Positions 39,736-49,600 of a stretch of DNA of 64,000 nt are shown piece by piece. Made by a program: the position numbers and the translations under genes. This DNA is from Akkermansiaceae bacterium (lineage in GTDB: Bacteria; Verrucomicrobiota; Verrucomicrobiia; Verrucomicrobiales; Akkermansiaceae): NCBI GenBank assembly GCA_903919975.1, contig CAIXKE010000011.1, positions 1 to 64,000 on the forward strand. The letters are read 5' to 3'. Within the stretch, counting starts at the first letter, position 1; each line of letters opens with the position of its first letter. The notes under the pieces are model-generated. The model saw only the letters and a program-made list of their open reading frames with translations. It did not search any database and was not told the DNA's origin.

Positions 39736-41979
39736 TCACTTGATCAAACCCGCCGTCTTCGCACTCTCGGTATATTTCACCAAGTCACGCAGCACTAACA
39801 GAGATTCACGCTTCACCGGGTCAAGACCGGTGGGCCATTTCGGGGTTTCATCCAAATCCTCGGCTTCATCCTTGGCGCGGCGCATATAAGATCCACTATC
39901 GCTTGCAGGATCGTAGGCCTTGAGCGCCTCCCCTTTATCGAGACCTTCCAGAGTGATTTTGAAGAAGGTAAGACCTTGTTGATCGGCCTTGCTCATCTTT
40001 TCAAAGCGGGTGCGCCGCTCGGCGTTGCGTTCCTTTTGCCGGACGTCCGATTCAGCAAGCTCTTTTTCGCGGGCCTGCTTGTTCAAGGTCAGTATGTTCT
40101 TATTCAGCCGCTCCTTTGTCTTGATCACATCCTGAATCACATAGGAAAAATCTTGGCAGGCATTCACTCGTTCCTGACTCAGCTCTTTCATGCGTGTAAT
40201 GAATAAACCCTGGGCGTCCAACGGCTTGAAGTCCGGCGCACGGCGGATTCGATCATGCGGCAAGGGATGATCCAAAAACTGCTCTCCGATCTCCATCGCA
40301 TCCATCAAACTTGGAAAAACCACATCCGAGCGAACCCCGTCCATTTGCGTGGACGAACCCGAAGGCCGATAAAATTTCTGGATGGTCACCTTGAGAAAAC
40401 CCGCACGGTTTCTAACGGCAAACAACGGCAACATCCTGCCAATATCCATCGGTTGCTGAACGGTGCCCTTGCCGAATGTGGAGGATTCTCCCACAACAAC
40501 CGCACGATTATAATCCTGCAGCGCACCCGCAAGAATCTCGCTGGCCGAGGCGCTGCTCTTGTCAATCATCACCACCATCGGACCGCTATAGATCGGTTTG
40601 CCGTTTTCCGAATCCTTCATCTGCACTTGGCCAAGAGTGTTTTTAACCTGAACCACCGGTCCGCGATCCATGAAGAATCCCGTCATCCGGCGGACTTCAT
40701 CCAGCGAGCCGCCACCGTTATTCCGTAGATCGAGGAGGAGCCCATCGATCTTTTCTTCGATCAGGCGTTTGAGAATCCTCTCGACGTCCACCGAGCACCG
40801 CACTTTTCCCTCTTCAAAATCCGCATAGAAAGATGGCAGCTTGATAAGCCCCAATCTTCGGAGCTCGCCTTTTTCCGTCTTCATTTCGATCACCTCACCA
40901 CTCGCTTGCTCGTCCTTCATTTCCACCTTACCCCGTTGGATCACCACAATTTTGGTTTCCCCAGGGGCCCCACCGGCCGGCTCCACCTTGAGCGCCACCA
41001 AAGTACCTTCCTTGCCGCGGATCAAATCGACCACTTTGTCGATTTTCATGAACATGATGTCCGTCATGTCCTCCGGGTTCTTGGTATTGAGTGTATCCAC
41101 CGCGACCACACGGTCATTGAGCTTCAAAGCCCCCTCACGATCTGCGGGACCTCCGACCACGATGCCCATGATCTTGGTCGCTCCGTCTTCCTCGCCTTGA
41201 AGCAATGCCCCGATTCCGACGAGTTCATTCTTCATGCCGTCTTTGAAACGATTCATCTCACGAAAACTCATGTAATCCGTGTGCGGATCGTAGGCCCGCG
41301 CCACAGCGCTCAAGAAATAATTGGCGACCTCCTCATCATCCACATCCTTAACGCTGCTGAGGAATCGCTTGTATCGCAGCGAAACCTTTTCCCTGGGACT
41401 GCGATCATCACTGCCCGGATCTGCTTTCCCTTGCTCCTTCGCCAACCTGGCAAGCAATTCCCTGCGGAGCACCTCGGCGAGCACCGCCTCTTTGATTTGC
41501 AAACCCCAAAGCGCTGCCGCCTCCTTCTCATTTTTCGGCCACGGCGCATTCTTGCGGCTCAGCATCACACTTTCATCTTTGGTGAAATCGAAATCAGCAC
41601 CGTCCAGTAGTTTTTTTGTCTGCGCGACACGAGCTTCAACACGCTTCTCGAACACCCGGTAAATCTCAGTGGCGGGCCGCATGCTATTCCCCTGCAACAA
41701 CAAGGTGTGCAGGCAGTCACCGTAATCCGCCGAAAATTTATCCACATCCTGCTGGGTGAAATACAAGCGCTGGAAATCCAAGTCTTTGAGATAATCATCC
41801 AAAAACCGTTTGCTCAAATCCTCGTTGAAAGGAAGGCGGGCGAAATGGCTGTTTTGCAGCATGATCGCCATCTGCCGTCCAACCTCGTTGAAATCCGCCT
41901 GCTGCTGTGCCAGCGCAGAACCGGAGATCAAGAGAAGAGTGGCGGCGGCGGCGGCTTTTCGGAACCAGAACTTTGTCAT
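39736..41979 (-). CDS. Carboxy-terminal processing (tail-specific) protease, S41 family
   Basis: Prc-type N-terminal region, PDZ, GLLLDLRNNGGGSLDEV, VMIDKSSASASEILAGALQDYNRAVVVGESSTFGKGTVQ. Confidence 0.92.
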   Translation of the reverse strand: MTKFWFRKAAAAATLLLISGSALAQQQADFNEVGRQMAIMLQNSHFARLPFNEDLSKRFLDDYLKDLDFQRLYFTQQDVDKFSADYGDCLHTLLLQGNSMRPATEIYRVFEKRVEARVAQTKKLLDGADFDFTKDESVMLSRKNAPWPKNEKEAAALWGLQIKEAVLAEVLRRELLARLAKEQGKADPGSDDRSPREKVSLRYKRFLSSVKDVDDEEVANYFLSAVARAYDPHTDYMSFREMNRFKDGMKNELVGIGALLQGEEDGATKIMGIVVGGPADREGALKLNDRVVAVDTLNTKNPEDMTDIMFMKIDKVVDLIRGKEGTLVALKVEPAGGAPGETKIVVIQRGKVEMKDEQASGEVIEMKTEKGELRRLGLIKLPSFYADFEEGKVRCSVDVERILKRLIEEKIDGLLLDLRNNGGGSLDEVRRMTGFFMDRGPVVQVKNTLGQVQMKDSENGKPIYSGPMVVMIDKSSASASEILAGALQDYNRAVVVGESSTFGKGTVQQPMDIGRMLPLFAVRNRAGFLKVTIQKFYRPSGSSTQMDGVRSDVVFPSLMDAMEIGEQFLDHPLPHDRIRRAPDFKPLDAQGLFITRMKELSQERVNACQDFSYVIQDVIKTKERLNKNILTLNKQAREKELAESDVRQKERNAERRTRFEKMSKADQQGLTFFKITLEGLDKGEALKAYDPASDSGSYMRRAKDEAEDLDETPKWPTGLDPVKRESLLVLRDLVKYTESAKTAGLIK

Positions 41980-42064
41980 GAATTTCAAACGGGGCGGGGT
42001 TTGCAACGCCCAGAAAGAGTGCCACCACTTTTGTAAATGTCGAATTCCAAAATCCGCAATTCCC

Positions 42065-42778
42065 TTATTTTCCGGCCTTCCGGCGCTCTAGCCAATGCCT
42101 GAAATAATTATCCTTGGCTGCCTGCTCCACTGCCGCCGGATCTTCCACCCGCTCACCGAAAGGCAAATTATCGACCATCGGAGGACGTCTGCCCAAAGTC
42201 ACAGGAAGACTCAGCGACTTGCCCTTCCTCATGAGGTTGAGCGTAATTTTGGAATTCGGCTTCAGCTGGCGGATCTGCTCCCTAAATGGCAATGATATCA
42301 ATTTTTCATCCCATACATGATCATCGAAGCCGAGAATCAAATCATTAAGTTGCAGGCCCGCTTTGGCCGCAGCGGAATCGCGAACCACCCTGGTCACCCG
42401 AATCACCCCGAGAGATTTGGCATTCCCCGGCAGAACCAACTCTTCATCCCTCATCTCAATGCCGATGAATCCTTCCCCGTCCTTCGAATATTCATCGTCC
42501 ACCAATTTACGCAGAATCGCCAAACAGCGCTCGCGAACCTCCGGATCATCCGCCATCCGGGATTGCTGAAACAGCGCGTCCATTGCCGCTTTCGGTTGCA
42601 GAAGGGACCAGACAAGCAACTGTTCCTGAGCCGCCTCGCGCTTGCGAAACTCCTCGGACTTGAGATCAGCCAGGGGGGCAACCGGAAGCTGGATCGCAAA
42701 GCAAAAATCCGCGCACAGAGCCATCAGGCACACCGCAGTGAAAACTCCGGATCCCGTCACTTTATTTCGTCCTAGCAT
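42065..42778 (-). CDS. PDZ domain-containing secreted protein
   Basis: Signal peptide; GVIRVTRVVRDSAAAKAGLQLNDLILGFDDHVWDE...ITLNLMRKGKSLSLPVTLG. Confidence 0.7.
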   Translation of the reverse strand: MLGRNKVTGSGVFTAVCLMALCADFCFAIQLPVAPLADLKSEEFRKREAAQEQLLVWSLLQPKAAMDALFQQSRMADDPEVRERCLAILRKLVDDEYSKDGEGFIGIEMRDEELVLPGNAKSLGVIRVTRVVRDSAAAKAGLQLNDLILGFDDHVWDEKLISLPFREQIRQLKPNSKITLNLMRKGKSLSLPVTLGRRPPMVDNLPFGERVEDPAAVEQAAKDNYFRHWLERRKAGK

Positions 42779-42865
42779 ATCATCAAATCTTTACGAACTA
42801 GGAGCCGATTAAAAGCCCTGTGACTTTGCCACCGCATGCAAGATCATGCGCGCAGTCGCCGCTCA

Positions 42866-43429
42866 CTATTTACCCGTGATGCCCTTTTCGGGAACCACGA
42901 TGGTGTCATTCGGGTCCAACAGAATGTTCATGTTCTCGGTTTTGCTGAGATCATATATTTTCGACTTTCCTGCACGGTGCAATTCAACCCGATACTTACT
43001 CCCGAATGTGCCGTATCCACCGGCCGCCTGGATTGCCTGATAAAGGGTCAGCCCCCTAGTCCATTTTGTAGTACCCGTGCGACCCACCGCACCGCCAACA
43101 TAAACGACCTGTTGTTCGATGCCCTGCTCGTCAGAGATGAAAACCTGAAATGTCGGATTTGTGTAGATCCCGGCCTGTTTGAAGCGGGCTTCCAAGTTGG
43201 AGGCCAGCTGTTCGGACTTCAGGCCGCTGGCGCGAACCTGACCAATGAACGGCATGTTGACAAATCCCGACTCGGAAACCGGATACATCGAATCAATACG
43301 ATTTTTTTCTTCAGAAGGCACATTGGAAATCGTGATGTTAATGGCCCGCCCGGATTGAATTTCCGCTAACACCGATGTTGAGATACACAACAGGGCAAGA
43401 AACCCGGTCATGATGTTTTTGAAGGTCAT
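42866..43429 (-). CDS. Polysaccharide export protein (Wza-like, SLBB domain)
   Basis: Signal peptide; YPVSESGFVNMPFIGQVRASGLKSEQLASNLEARFKQAGIYTNPTFQVFI...GLTLYQAIQAAGGYGTFGSK. Confidence 0.8.
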   Translation of the reverse strand: MTFKNIMTGFLALLCISTSVLAEIQSGRAINITISNVPSEEKNRIDSMYPVSESGFVNMPFIGQVRASGLKSEQLASNLEARFKQAGIYTNPTFQVFISDEQGIEQQVVYVGGAVGRTGTTKWTRGLTLYQAIQAAGGYGTFGSKYRVELHRAGKSKIYDLSKTENMNILLDPNDTIVVPEKGITGK

Positions 43430-43450
43430 CTTGGTTTTGAGGTTTGAGGT

Positions 43451-45616
43451 TTAATAAAGCTCGGAATCATTGCGACCGGATGCAGACGCCTTTGGTTTGA
43501 CGGTGGCTGCGGAGGAAACGGCGGGTAGAGGACCGGCTTGAGATTCAGTGGGCGCATAATAAGTGTAATAACTGGTATAATACTGATACTGACTATCACT
43601 GCGAACATCCACGTTATTGAGCACGACACCGATGATGTTGCCTCCCACGTTATCAACTGCTTGCTTCACCCGCCGCAGCATGTGTCTCGGAAGCTTGCGG
43701 TGCTGCACGACGAACATCGTCAAGTCGACCTCGCTGGCGAGCACCGAAGCGTCACTAACACCCAGAATCGGCGGGCTATCCACCAGCACCAGATCGAAAC
43801 GCTGCTTCACATCCCGAATCAACTCTGACATCCGGCGGGAGTTGAGAACCCCCGCCGCATCGGATGGCAGAATGCCGGATGGCATAAAATACAAGTTATC
43901 AACAGGCGTTTGGAGAATCACGTCCTCCAACATCAAATCGGTAGTCAGATAATTCGTAAGCCCCACCGAATTGTTGATGTCAAAAAATGTGTGCAAGCGC
44001 GGACGACGCAAATCGGCGTCAATCATCAGGGTGGTGTAACCTCCCTGCGCACAAATGTACGCCAAGTTGACCAAGGTCGTCGATTTCCCTTCACCCGCCC
44101 CCCCGGAAACCACCGTGATGGAGTTGTCTTCAGGATTTTTCCGGTTGAACTCGATGTTCGTCCTCAAAATCCGATAGGCTTCCGCGTCAGGGCTCATGCC
44201 GCTCTGCCTGTGCAATATCCCGACATTTTTCGGAACCACCGCCAACACCGGCATCTGAAGATAATGCTCCACGTCTTCCAAGCTCTTCACCGAAGTATCC
44301 AGATATTCGAGCAAGAAGGCGATACCCAAGCCGAAAATCAGTCCCACCACCGCGCCAAGTACTAGATTCAGCGTCACATTCGGACTCACTGGATTATTCG
44401 ATATCACGGGTTCGTCATGAACCAGCACACTGTCGCTCGGCATTTTTCTGGAGATCGTTTCCCCGATCTGTTTGAGCTTCAGCGTTTGAAGCAATCCCAA
44501 GTCCGTATCGAATGCACGATTTGCATCCGCATAATCCTGAGCATCGATACTGCGTTTGATGGCCTCTTCCCGAGTCTCGTTTTTTCTAACTTCAACTTTC
44601 GCGAGTCGATTCGAAATCAGATCCAATTGCGCGCTCAGCGTTGCCCGCAAATTGACCACTCCCTCATCCAACTGGCGTTTCATGGCGCTGAGATTGTCCT
44701 TAGCGGCAAGAACGGTCGGATGACGATCCCCCAAGCCATTGATGGTGAGTCCTTCCAGCTGGCGCTTCAGGTCGAGATATTGAGGATAAAGCCTCTGGAT
44801 CGTGTTTTCGGAAAGTTCCAACCCGGCCGCGTAAACCATCAATTGATCGCTATCGTATTTGAGAAGACTGCTGATTTGGCTCTCAAGTTGTAACTTTCCC
44901 TGCTCCAATTCATTGAATGTCTGCTGCGCAGCCTTGGCGCCCTGGTCATCATCCACACCGAATTGATTAAAAACCCGATCATCGCCGCGGTAAATGATGC
45001 CTTTCGTCGTCGCAATCGTGGAAACACGCTTACGCTTCTCCTCCACCTTGTCCTCCTGATCGCGAACCGCTCTTTGCAATTCATAGAGCTGACGTTCCGC
45101 GTCCTGCCCCTCAAGCTCCGCTCGATATTCCCTATATGCCTTGGCGACTTCCTCGGCCACATCGCGCGCGGCCACTTTGTCGGTGTGACGAACGCGGATT
45201 GAAATCAAATCGGTTCCGCGAATATTCTGAGTGTTCACAATTCCCTTGAGAATCATCAAGGCGGTCTCCTTGTCCACGCTCCAGCGGTTCACCAACTGAA
45301 GATTATCAATCACCTTTTGGAGGGAATTCCGACTCTTGATTTTTTCAAACTCGGTTCCAAAAAACTGCGGAGTCATTCGCCCTCCGGAAGTATCGCTGAA
45401 GCTGGCTCCAAGCGGTAACATTCCCATGCCTCGTGGTCTCACCTCCACGATGGCACTGCTTTCGTATTTCTTCGGCATCACGTAGGTGATGACCGCCGCA
45501 GTCATAAACACCAAGAGCAAGGTCAGGAGAATAATCCCATAGCGGTTCTTGATCACTTGCCAGTAATCGACCGCATGAAGCGCCGTTTCGTTTTGTTGAG
45601 GAGCAGAGGTATTCAT
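43451..45616 (-). CDS. Polysaccharide biosynthesis tyrosine autokinase (Wzc/BY-kinase)
   Basis: Wzz domain, GNRK-type domain, Walker A SGGAGEGKSTTLVNLAYICAQ, Walker A' TLMIDADLRRPRLH, Tyr-rich tail YQYYTSYYTYY. Confidence 0.9.
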   Translation of the reverse strand: MNTSAPQQNETALHAVDYWQVIKNRYGIILLTLLLVFMTAAVITYVMPKKYESSAIVEVRPRGMGMLPLGASFSDTSGGRMTPQFFGTEFEKIKSRNSLQKVIDNLQLVNRWSVDKETALMILKGIVNTQNIRGTDLISIRVRHTDKVAARDVAEEVAKAYREYRAELEGQDAERQLYELQRAVRDQEDKVEEKRKRVSTIATTKGIIYRGDDRVFNQFGVDDDQGAKAAQQTFNELEQGKLQLESQISSLLKYDSDQLMVYAAGLELSENTIQRLYPQYLDLKRQLEGLTINGLGDRHPTVLAAKDNLSAMKRQLDEGVVNLRATLSAQLDLISNRLAKVEVRKNETREEAIKRSIDAQDYADANRAFDTDLGLLQTLKLKQIGETISRKMPSDSVLVHDEPVISNNPVSPNVTLNLVLGAVVGLIFGLGIAFLLEYLDTSVKSLEDVEHYLQMPVLAVVPKNVGILHRQSGMSPDAEAYRILRTNIEFNRKNPEDNSITVVSGGAGEGKSTTLVNLAYICAQGGYTTLMIDADLRRPRLHTFFDINNSVGLTNYLTTDLMLEDVILQTPVDNLYFMPSGILPSDAAGVLNSRRMSELIRDVKQRFDLVLVDSPPILGVSDASVLASEVDLTMFVVQHRKLPRHMLRRVKQAVDNVGGNIIGVVLNNVDVRSDSQYQYYTSYYTYYAPTESQAGPLPAVSSAATVKPKASASGRNDSELY

Positions 45617-45755
45617 GAGCGTCAGTTTTTCACAGATTCAAGAGAGTTCCAGTCTAAATAAAAAATCCCTCAATGAATGATTTCATTGAGGGAGTCCATA
45701 ATCAAGCAAATCGCACTTTTAAGCAGAGGGCACTTTCAATTCAGAGACCGGCGGA

Positions 45756-46979
45756 TCAAAACTCCGCACTGAGACCCACGCTGATCCGATTGCGGTCGTA
45801 GTCGTGTCTTACGATGTCCGAGCTGGAACTCGTGTGGCTGTATGAGACTGTTCCGGTAAGGTAGTCATTAAGTTTAACGGAAAGCCCGAGATGAGCGCTG
45901 ATCACGTCTTCGCTTGCATCCGCAAAGGAAGCCCCAGCAGTTGGGGAAATTTCACGCCCGCTTGAAAAGTCGGTTGGGATGTAATCAATACCACCAAATA
46001 GCGATAATTTGGGGCTAATGGCATAATCACCGGAAATACCGAAGCGCAGCGTTTGGCGATCATCAAACTCAACCAGCGTTGTCCCGAAACTCTGAACGGT
46101 ATCATAGCTCTCAATCGAGTAACGAGCGAATGAACGGATTTGCAGCTGCTGATTCAACTGGGAATTCAGAGCGAATTCCACATAAGGCGAGGATCCGCTT
46201 GAACCGGCATCCACATCGCGGAGTTGGATACCCGCACGGACGATACCGATTGCATACGGACTGAACCGGTGCTCCACGCCCGCCAAAATGTATTGGTTCG
46301 TGCTATCGGAGGATACACCATCCCCTGTAGTCTGACCGTAGCGATAATCCCCAGTCAGGACCGTTTGTGGACTGAGCTGGTAGCGGAACTGGTGGTAAAG
46401 CTCCCAAGTAAACCGGTCATTGTTTTCAACGTCAGAATAAGTCGTTCCATTCAGTCGCAAGCCAGTATAAGTGGCGACGCGCTCGGTCCACCGGTAACCG
46501 AGCGAATTGTCGGATTGCCAAAAAAAATACTCTCCAGACTGCCGCGAGGACGCATAACCATAGGAATAATCCGGCTCCAATTCATAGGAGATAAAGTTGC
46601 GACTGGAGAAACGGAGACGTTCACTGAACCGGTGAGTCAAGTTCACACCTGCACGCGACTGATTGCTTATGTCGTCCATCGATGCGGGAGCATCGAAATA
46701 ATAGACCAATCCAAGCCGGGCATAAATATCCCAAGTTGTCTGCGGTGTGATGCTGATTAATGATACTCCCACATAGGGATTAAATCCGACGGAGCTTTCT
46801 TTTTCGCCATATCCGGGGAATACGTTGTCATCATAAATCACACTCGCGCCCAACACCCATTTGATCGGCAATGACTCTTGGGCCTCATCACCCACATAAT
46901 ACAGCCCTTGGGCTGAGGCCGAGCTAACGGCGAACAATGTTAATAGGACGAATCGAATTTTTCTTTTCATGAATTTCAA
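45756..46979 (-). CDS. Outer membrane beta-barrel protein, likely exopolysaccharide-associated
   Basis: Signal peptide; alternating beta strands, C-terminal NRISVGLSAEF ending in Phe; adjacent to wzc/wza-like genes. Confidence 0.65.
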   Translation of the reverse strand: MKFMKRKIRFVLLTLFAVSSASAQGLYYVGDEAQESLPIKWVLGASVIYDDNVFPGYGEKESSVGFNPYVGVSLISITPQTTWDIYARLGLVYYFDAPASMDDISNQSRAGVNLTHRFSERLRFSSRNFISYELEPDYSYGYASSRQSGEYFFWQSDNSLGYRWTERVATYTGLRLNGTTYSDVENNDRFTWELYHQFRYQLSPQTVLTGDYRYGQTTGDGVSSDSTNQYILAGVEHRFSPYAIGIVRAGIQLRDVDAGSSGSSPYVEFALNSQLNQQLQIRSFARYSIESYDTVQSFGTTLVEFDDRQTLRFGISGDYAISPKLSLFGGIDYIPTDFSSGREISPTAGASFADASEDVISAHLGLSVKLNDYLTGTVSYSHTSSSSDIVRHDYDRNRISVGLSAEF

Positions 46980-47048
46980 AGCTAGAGGGTATTAAAAATT
47001 TAATCAGGAACGATCCGTTGACCGTCGCCCGCTGATCCATCGCAGATT

Positions 47049-47609
47049 TCAGCGAATCTGGAAATTTACATCAGTAACATCCGGAGAATTGATCACAATC
47101 GTAGTATAAATCGGGAACAACGACATGCCGCCGGGCCCACCTAGTGCCGGGCTAATCGGGCCTTGCCCTGGGAACTCCAATGGATTGGGCATCGCAGCCA
47201 CTTCACCGACAGGCTTTTTGGAATCCTCGGCGCTGGAAGCTGACTCTCCGCGATTTGGATCGAGTTTGGCAAGCACGGCCTGCACTTCCGCCAAGGCGTC
47301 TGGAGCGACGGCCACCGCACATTTAGAAATCAAACGCATTTGCTCGGGAGCCGCGATCACTGCTGCCTCGACAATGGCGGCAACCGTTTTGGGCTTGGCT
47401 TGGCTGCCTTCGATCGCCGCTTTGACGATTTCGCAGGCACAACCCGGAGCCGCCGTCACTTCCTTGGCAACAATTTCAAGCACCTTGGATGATTCCGCAA
47501 CCGTGGCATGCTTGACTGAAACGTAAATCGTCAAGCAATCAACCTCGGCCGAGAGCGGCATCAGCGACAGAGCAGATGCGCAAATACTAAAAAAAATGTT
47601 TTTTTTCAT
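47049..47609 (-). CDS. Hypothetical secreted protein
   Basis: 186-aa ORF with signal peptide MKKNIFFSICASALSLMPLSAEV. Confidence 0.55.
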   Translation of the reverse strand: MKKNIFFSICASALSLMPLSAEVDCLTIYVSVKHATVAESSKVLEIVAKEVTAAPGCACEIVKAAIEGSQAKPKTVAAIVEAAVIAAPEQMRLISKCAVAVAPDALAEVQAVLAKLDPNRGESASSAEDSKKPVGEVAAMPNPLEFPGQGPISPALGGPGGMSLFPIYTTIVINSPDVTDVNFQIR

Positions 47610-47650
47610 ATTGAGAGCTTATTGGCGTTCAGGGTTTTCAGGGGGCACAT

Positions 47651-47724
47651 TGGAGCGGGCAGCGGGAATCGAACCCGCATGTCTAACTTGGAAGGATAGC
47701 GCTTTACCACTAAGCTATGCCCGC
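47651..47724 (-). tRNA. tRNA-Gly (anticodon TCC), CCA encoded
   Basis: Reverse complement GCGGGCATAGCTTAGTGGTAAAGCGCTATCCTTCCAAGTTAGACATGCGGGTTCGATTCCCGCTGCCCGCTCCA folds as a cloverleaf. Confidence 0.95.
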
Positions 47725-47868
47725 GCTGTGCGAGAACTACTGAACTCCTGAAATGTAGCAACTGCAAGCGTTTTCCTCTCGATTTTTAAAATTGCGCCAA
47801 AATATTAACGAATGAAAACACCGCTTGATTCCTGGCTAAGCTCTCCGGTTTTCCGCCAATTGTGCGTT

Positions 47869-47942
47869 GCGGGTGTAGTTCAACGGCAGAATGTGAGCTT
47901 CCCAAGCTTAAACTGCGGGTTCGATTCCCGCCACCCGCTCCA
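47869..47942 (+). tRNA. tRNA-Gly (anticodon CCC), CCA encoded
   Basis: GCGGGTGTAGTTCAACGGCAGAATGTGAGCTTCCCAAGCTTAAACTGCGGGTTCGATTCCCGCCACCCGCTCCA folds as a cloverleaf. Confidence 0.95.
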
Positions 47943-47961
47943 CCTTAAACGTGGACTCGTT

Positions 47962-48717
47962 TCAGAGTCCCGTCGGATGATCCAAAAACTGCCATGGACA
48001 TCCGAATTGCTCACCAAGCGCCTTTGCAAGCACCTGAACACCAAAGGTTTCCGTAGCATAATGACCGCCGTAAAAAACATTGATTCCCAGCTCTTCCGCG
48101 AGGCTGTAGCTCCAGTGGGGACCCTCTCCTGTGACGAATGAATCCACCCCCAAAGCAGCGACTTTCACCACTTCGCTTCCCGCTCCGCCGGTGATGATTC
48201 CGACCGATCGGACGGTTTCAGGGCCGGCCGGGCAGAGATGGGCGGGAGAGCCAAGAACGCTCCGCAGCGATGCCGCGAGCTCATCGCGAGTCCCCGACCA
48301 GGCCCCCCGGATGCCCAGCAGGGTTCCTTTTTGCTCGAAAAAGGGTTCCAAATCATCCAATCCGACAGCTTTTGCGAGCTGGATGTTGTTCCCCCATTCC
48401 GGGTGGATATCGAGCGGCAGGTGGGCGGAATAGACTGCAAGGCCGGCCTCCATCGCGATTTTGATTTTTCGGTAAAACGCGCCAGTCAGAGGCTGGGCGC
48501 CCTGCCAGAACATTCCGTGATGGACGATCAACAAACCCGGACCGTCAGCCGCCGCGGCCTCGATGACCGGCAGCGAGGCGTCCACCGCAGCGACGATTCG
48601 TCCGACTTTGCCATCATTGGCCAATTGCAAGCCGTTCATGGCGCCGGGGTAATCCGGGATTTCCGCGATGCGGAGTTCGCAGTCGAGATAGGAAACGAGA
48701 TCGGCCAGCGGAGTCAT
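47962..48717 (-). CDS. Nif3-like dinuclear metal center protein
   Basis: PGAMNGLQLAND, GLLIVHHGMFWQGAQPLTGAFYRKIKIAMEAGLAVYSAHLPLDIHPEWGNN, ALGVDSFVTGEGPHW. Confidence 0.9.
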   Translation of the reverse strand: MTPLADLVSYLDCELRIAEIPDYPGAMNGLQLANDGKVGRIVAAVDASLPVIEAAAADGPGLLIVHHGMFWQGAQPLTGAFYRKIKIAMEAGLAVYSAHLPLDIHPEWGNNIQLAKAVGLDDLEPFFEQKGTLLGIRGAWSGTRDELAASLRSVLGSPAHLCPAGPETVRSVGIITGGAGSEVVKVAALGVDSFVTGEGPHWSYSLAEELGINVFYGGHYATETFGVQVLAKALGEQFGCPWQFLDHPTGL

Positions 48718-48766
48718 GGCATGAGCATAGCGATGTCTCGAGCTGAGCGAAAGCAATTCCATCGGG
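48634..48766. repeat. Direct repeat copy R1 (nif3 5' end plus upstream)
   Basis: Aligns over ~134 bp with 49370-49503, including GAGATAGGAAACGAGATCGGCCAGCG(G/A)...TCATGGCATGAGCATAGCGAT. Confidence 0.85.
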
Positions 48767-48867
48767 ACGACCACAATCGCGCCACACGTTCCAGAATCAC
48801 TTGGCGTAGGCATACCACTTGGTGACGACAATGAGGAGATCGGCTCCGGGTGGTTTCATTGGGCGCT

Positions 48868-49074
48868 TCAGAGTTCCTCTTCCGTCACCGGCACAAGCTT
48901 CATCAGCGCACGCTGCAGACCGGTCTTGAGAGTTTGGTTGCCGTGCACGGGAATCACAAGGCGTTCGATCCGGCCTTCACACGTGAAAATGTGGTGGCTG
49001 CCGTTGATCCGCGCCAGCCTCCAGCCCTTCTCCTCCGCCAGTTTGGCAAGATGCTTGCCCGAAACCGCCTTCAT
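48868..49074 (-). CDS. hicA: HicA-like toxin
   Basis: MKAVSGKHLAKLAEEKGWRLARINGSHHIFTCEGRIERLVIPVHGNQTLKTGLQRALMKL. Confidence 0.85.
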   Translation of the reverse strand: MKAVSGKHLAKLAEEKGWRLARINGSHHIFTCEGRIERLVIPVHGNQTLKTGLQRALMKLVPVTEEEL

Positions 49075-49271
49075 ACCGCCACTTCGAGAATCCGTTCGGA
49101 GGAGCTTCCTGTTTCCTGTTCTGCTGCCAGCAACCACCCTTGGATGGCCTCGTGCAGATTTTCTTCTAGCTCCGCGAGCGTCTCACCCTGAGTAAAACAG
49201 CCTGGCAAGGCCGGGACTTCCGCCCAGAACCCGCCTTCCTCCGCTTCATGAATGATGGCCTTGAGTGTCAT
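49071..49271 (-). CDS. hicB: HicB-like antitoxin
   Basis: IIHEAEEGGFWAEVPALPGCFTQGETLAELEENLHEAIQGWL; overlaps hicA start. Confidence 0.85.
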   Translation of the reverse strand: MTLKAIIHEAEEGGFWAEVPALPGCFTQGETLAELEENLHEAIQGWLLAAEQETGSSSERILEVAV

Positions 49272-49369
49272 AGTGTGATGATAGTCGGTCTGCGCGCCGC
49301 ATCAATGCGAAATCCCGTTGCGTGTCCACTTTGCAATAAAAATTTGCCCGGAAATCAGCCATGGTCGAT

Positions 49370-49503
49370 GTTCATTGGCACCGGGGTAGTCTAGGATTTC
49401 CGCAACGCGGAGTTCCAGATCGAGATAGGAAACGAGATCGGCCAGCGGGGTCATGGCATGAGCATAGCGATCACTCGCTATGAGCGAAAGCAATTCCATC
49501 GGG
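49370..49503. repeat. Direct repeat copy R2 (truncated nif3 5' end)
   Basis: Encodes MTPLADLVSYLDLELRVAEILDYPGA, a duplicate of the Nif3 N-terminus at 48640-48717. Confidence 0.85.
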
Positions 49504-49600
49504 GGCGTCCTGTTGCGGCTGTCCGGGGCATGAGACGCCTATTTTTAGCGAGGGCGCTGGAAAATCACAGGCGAGGGCGCGTGAGCTCCCCTCCCCTATA

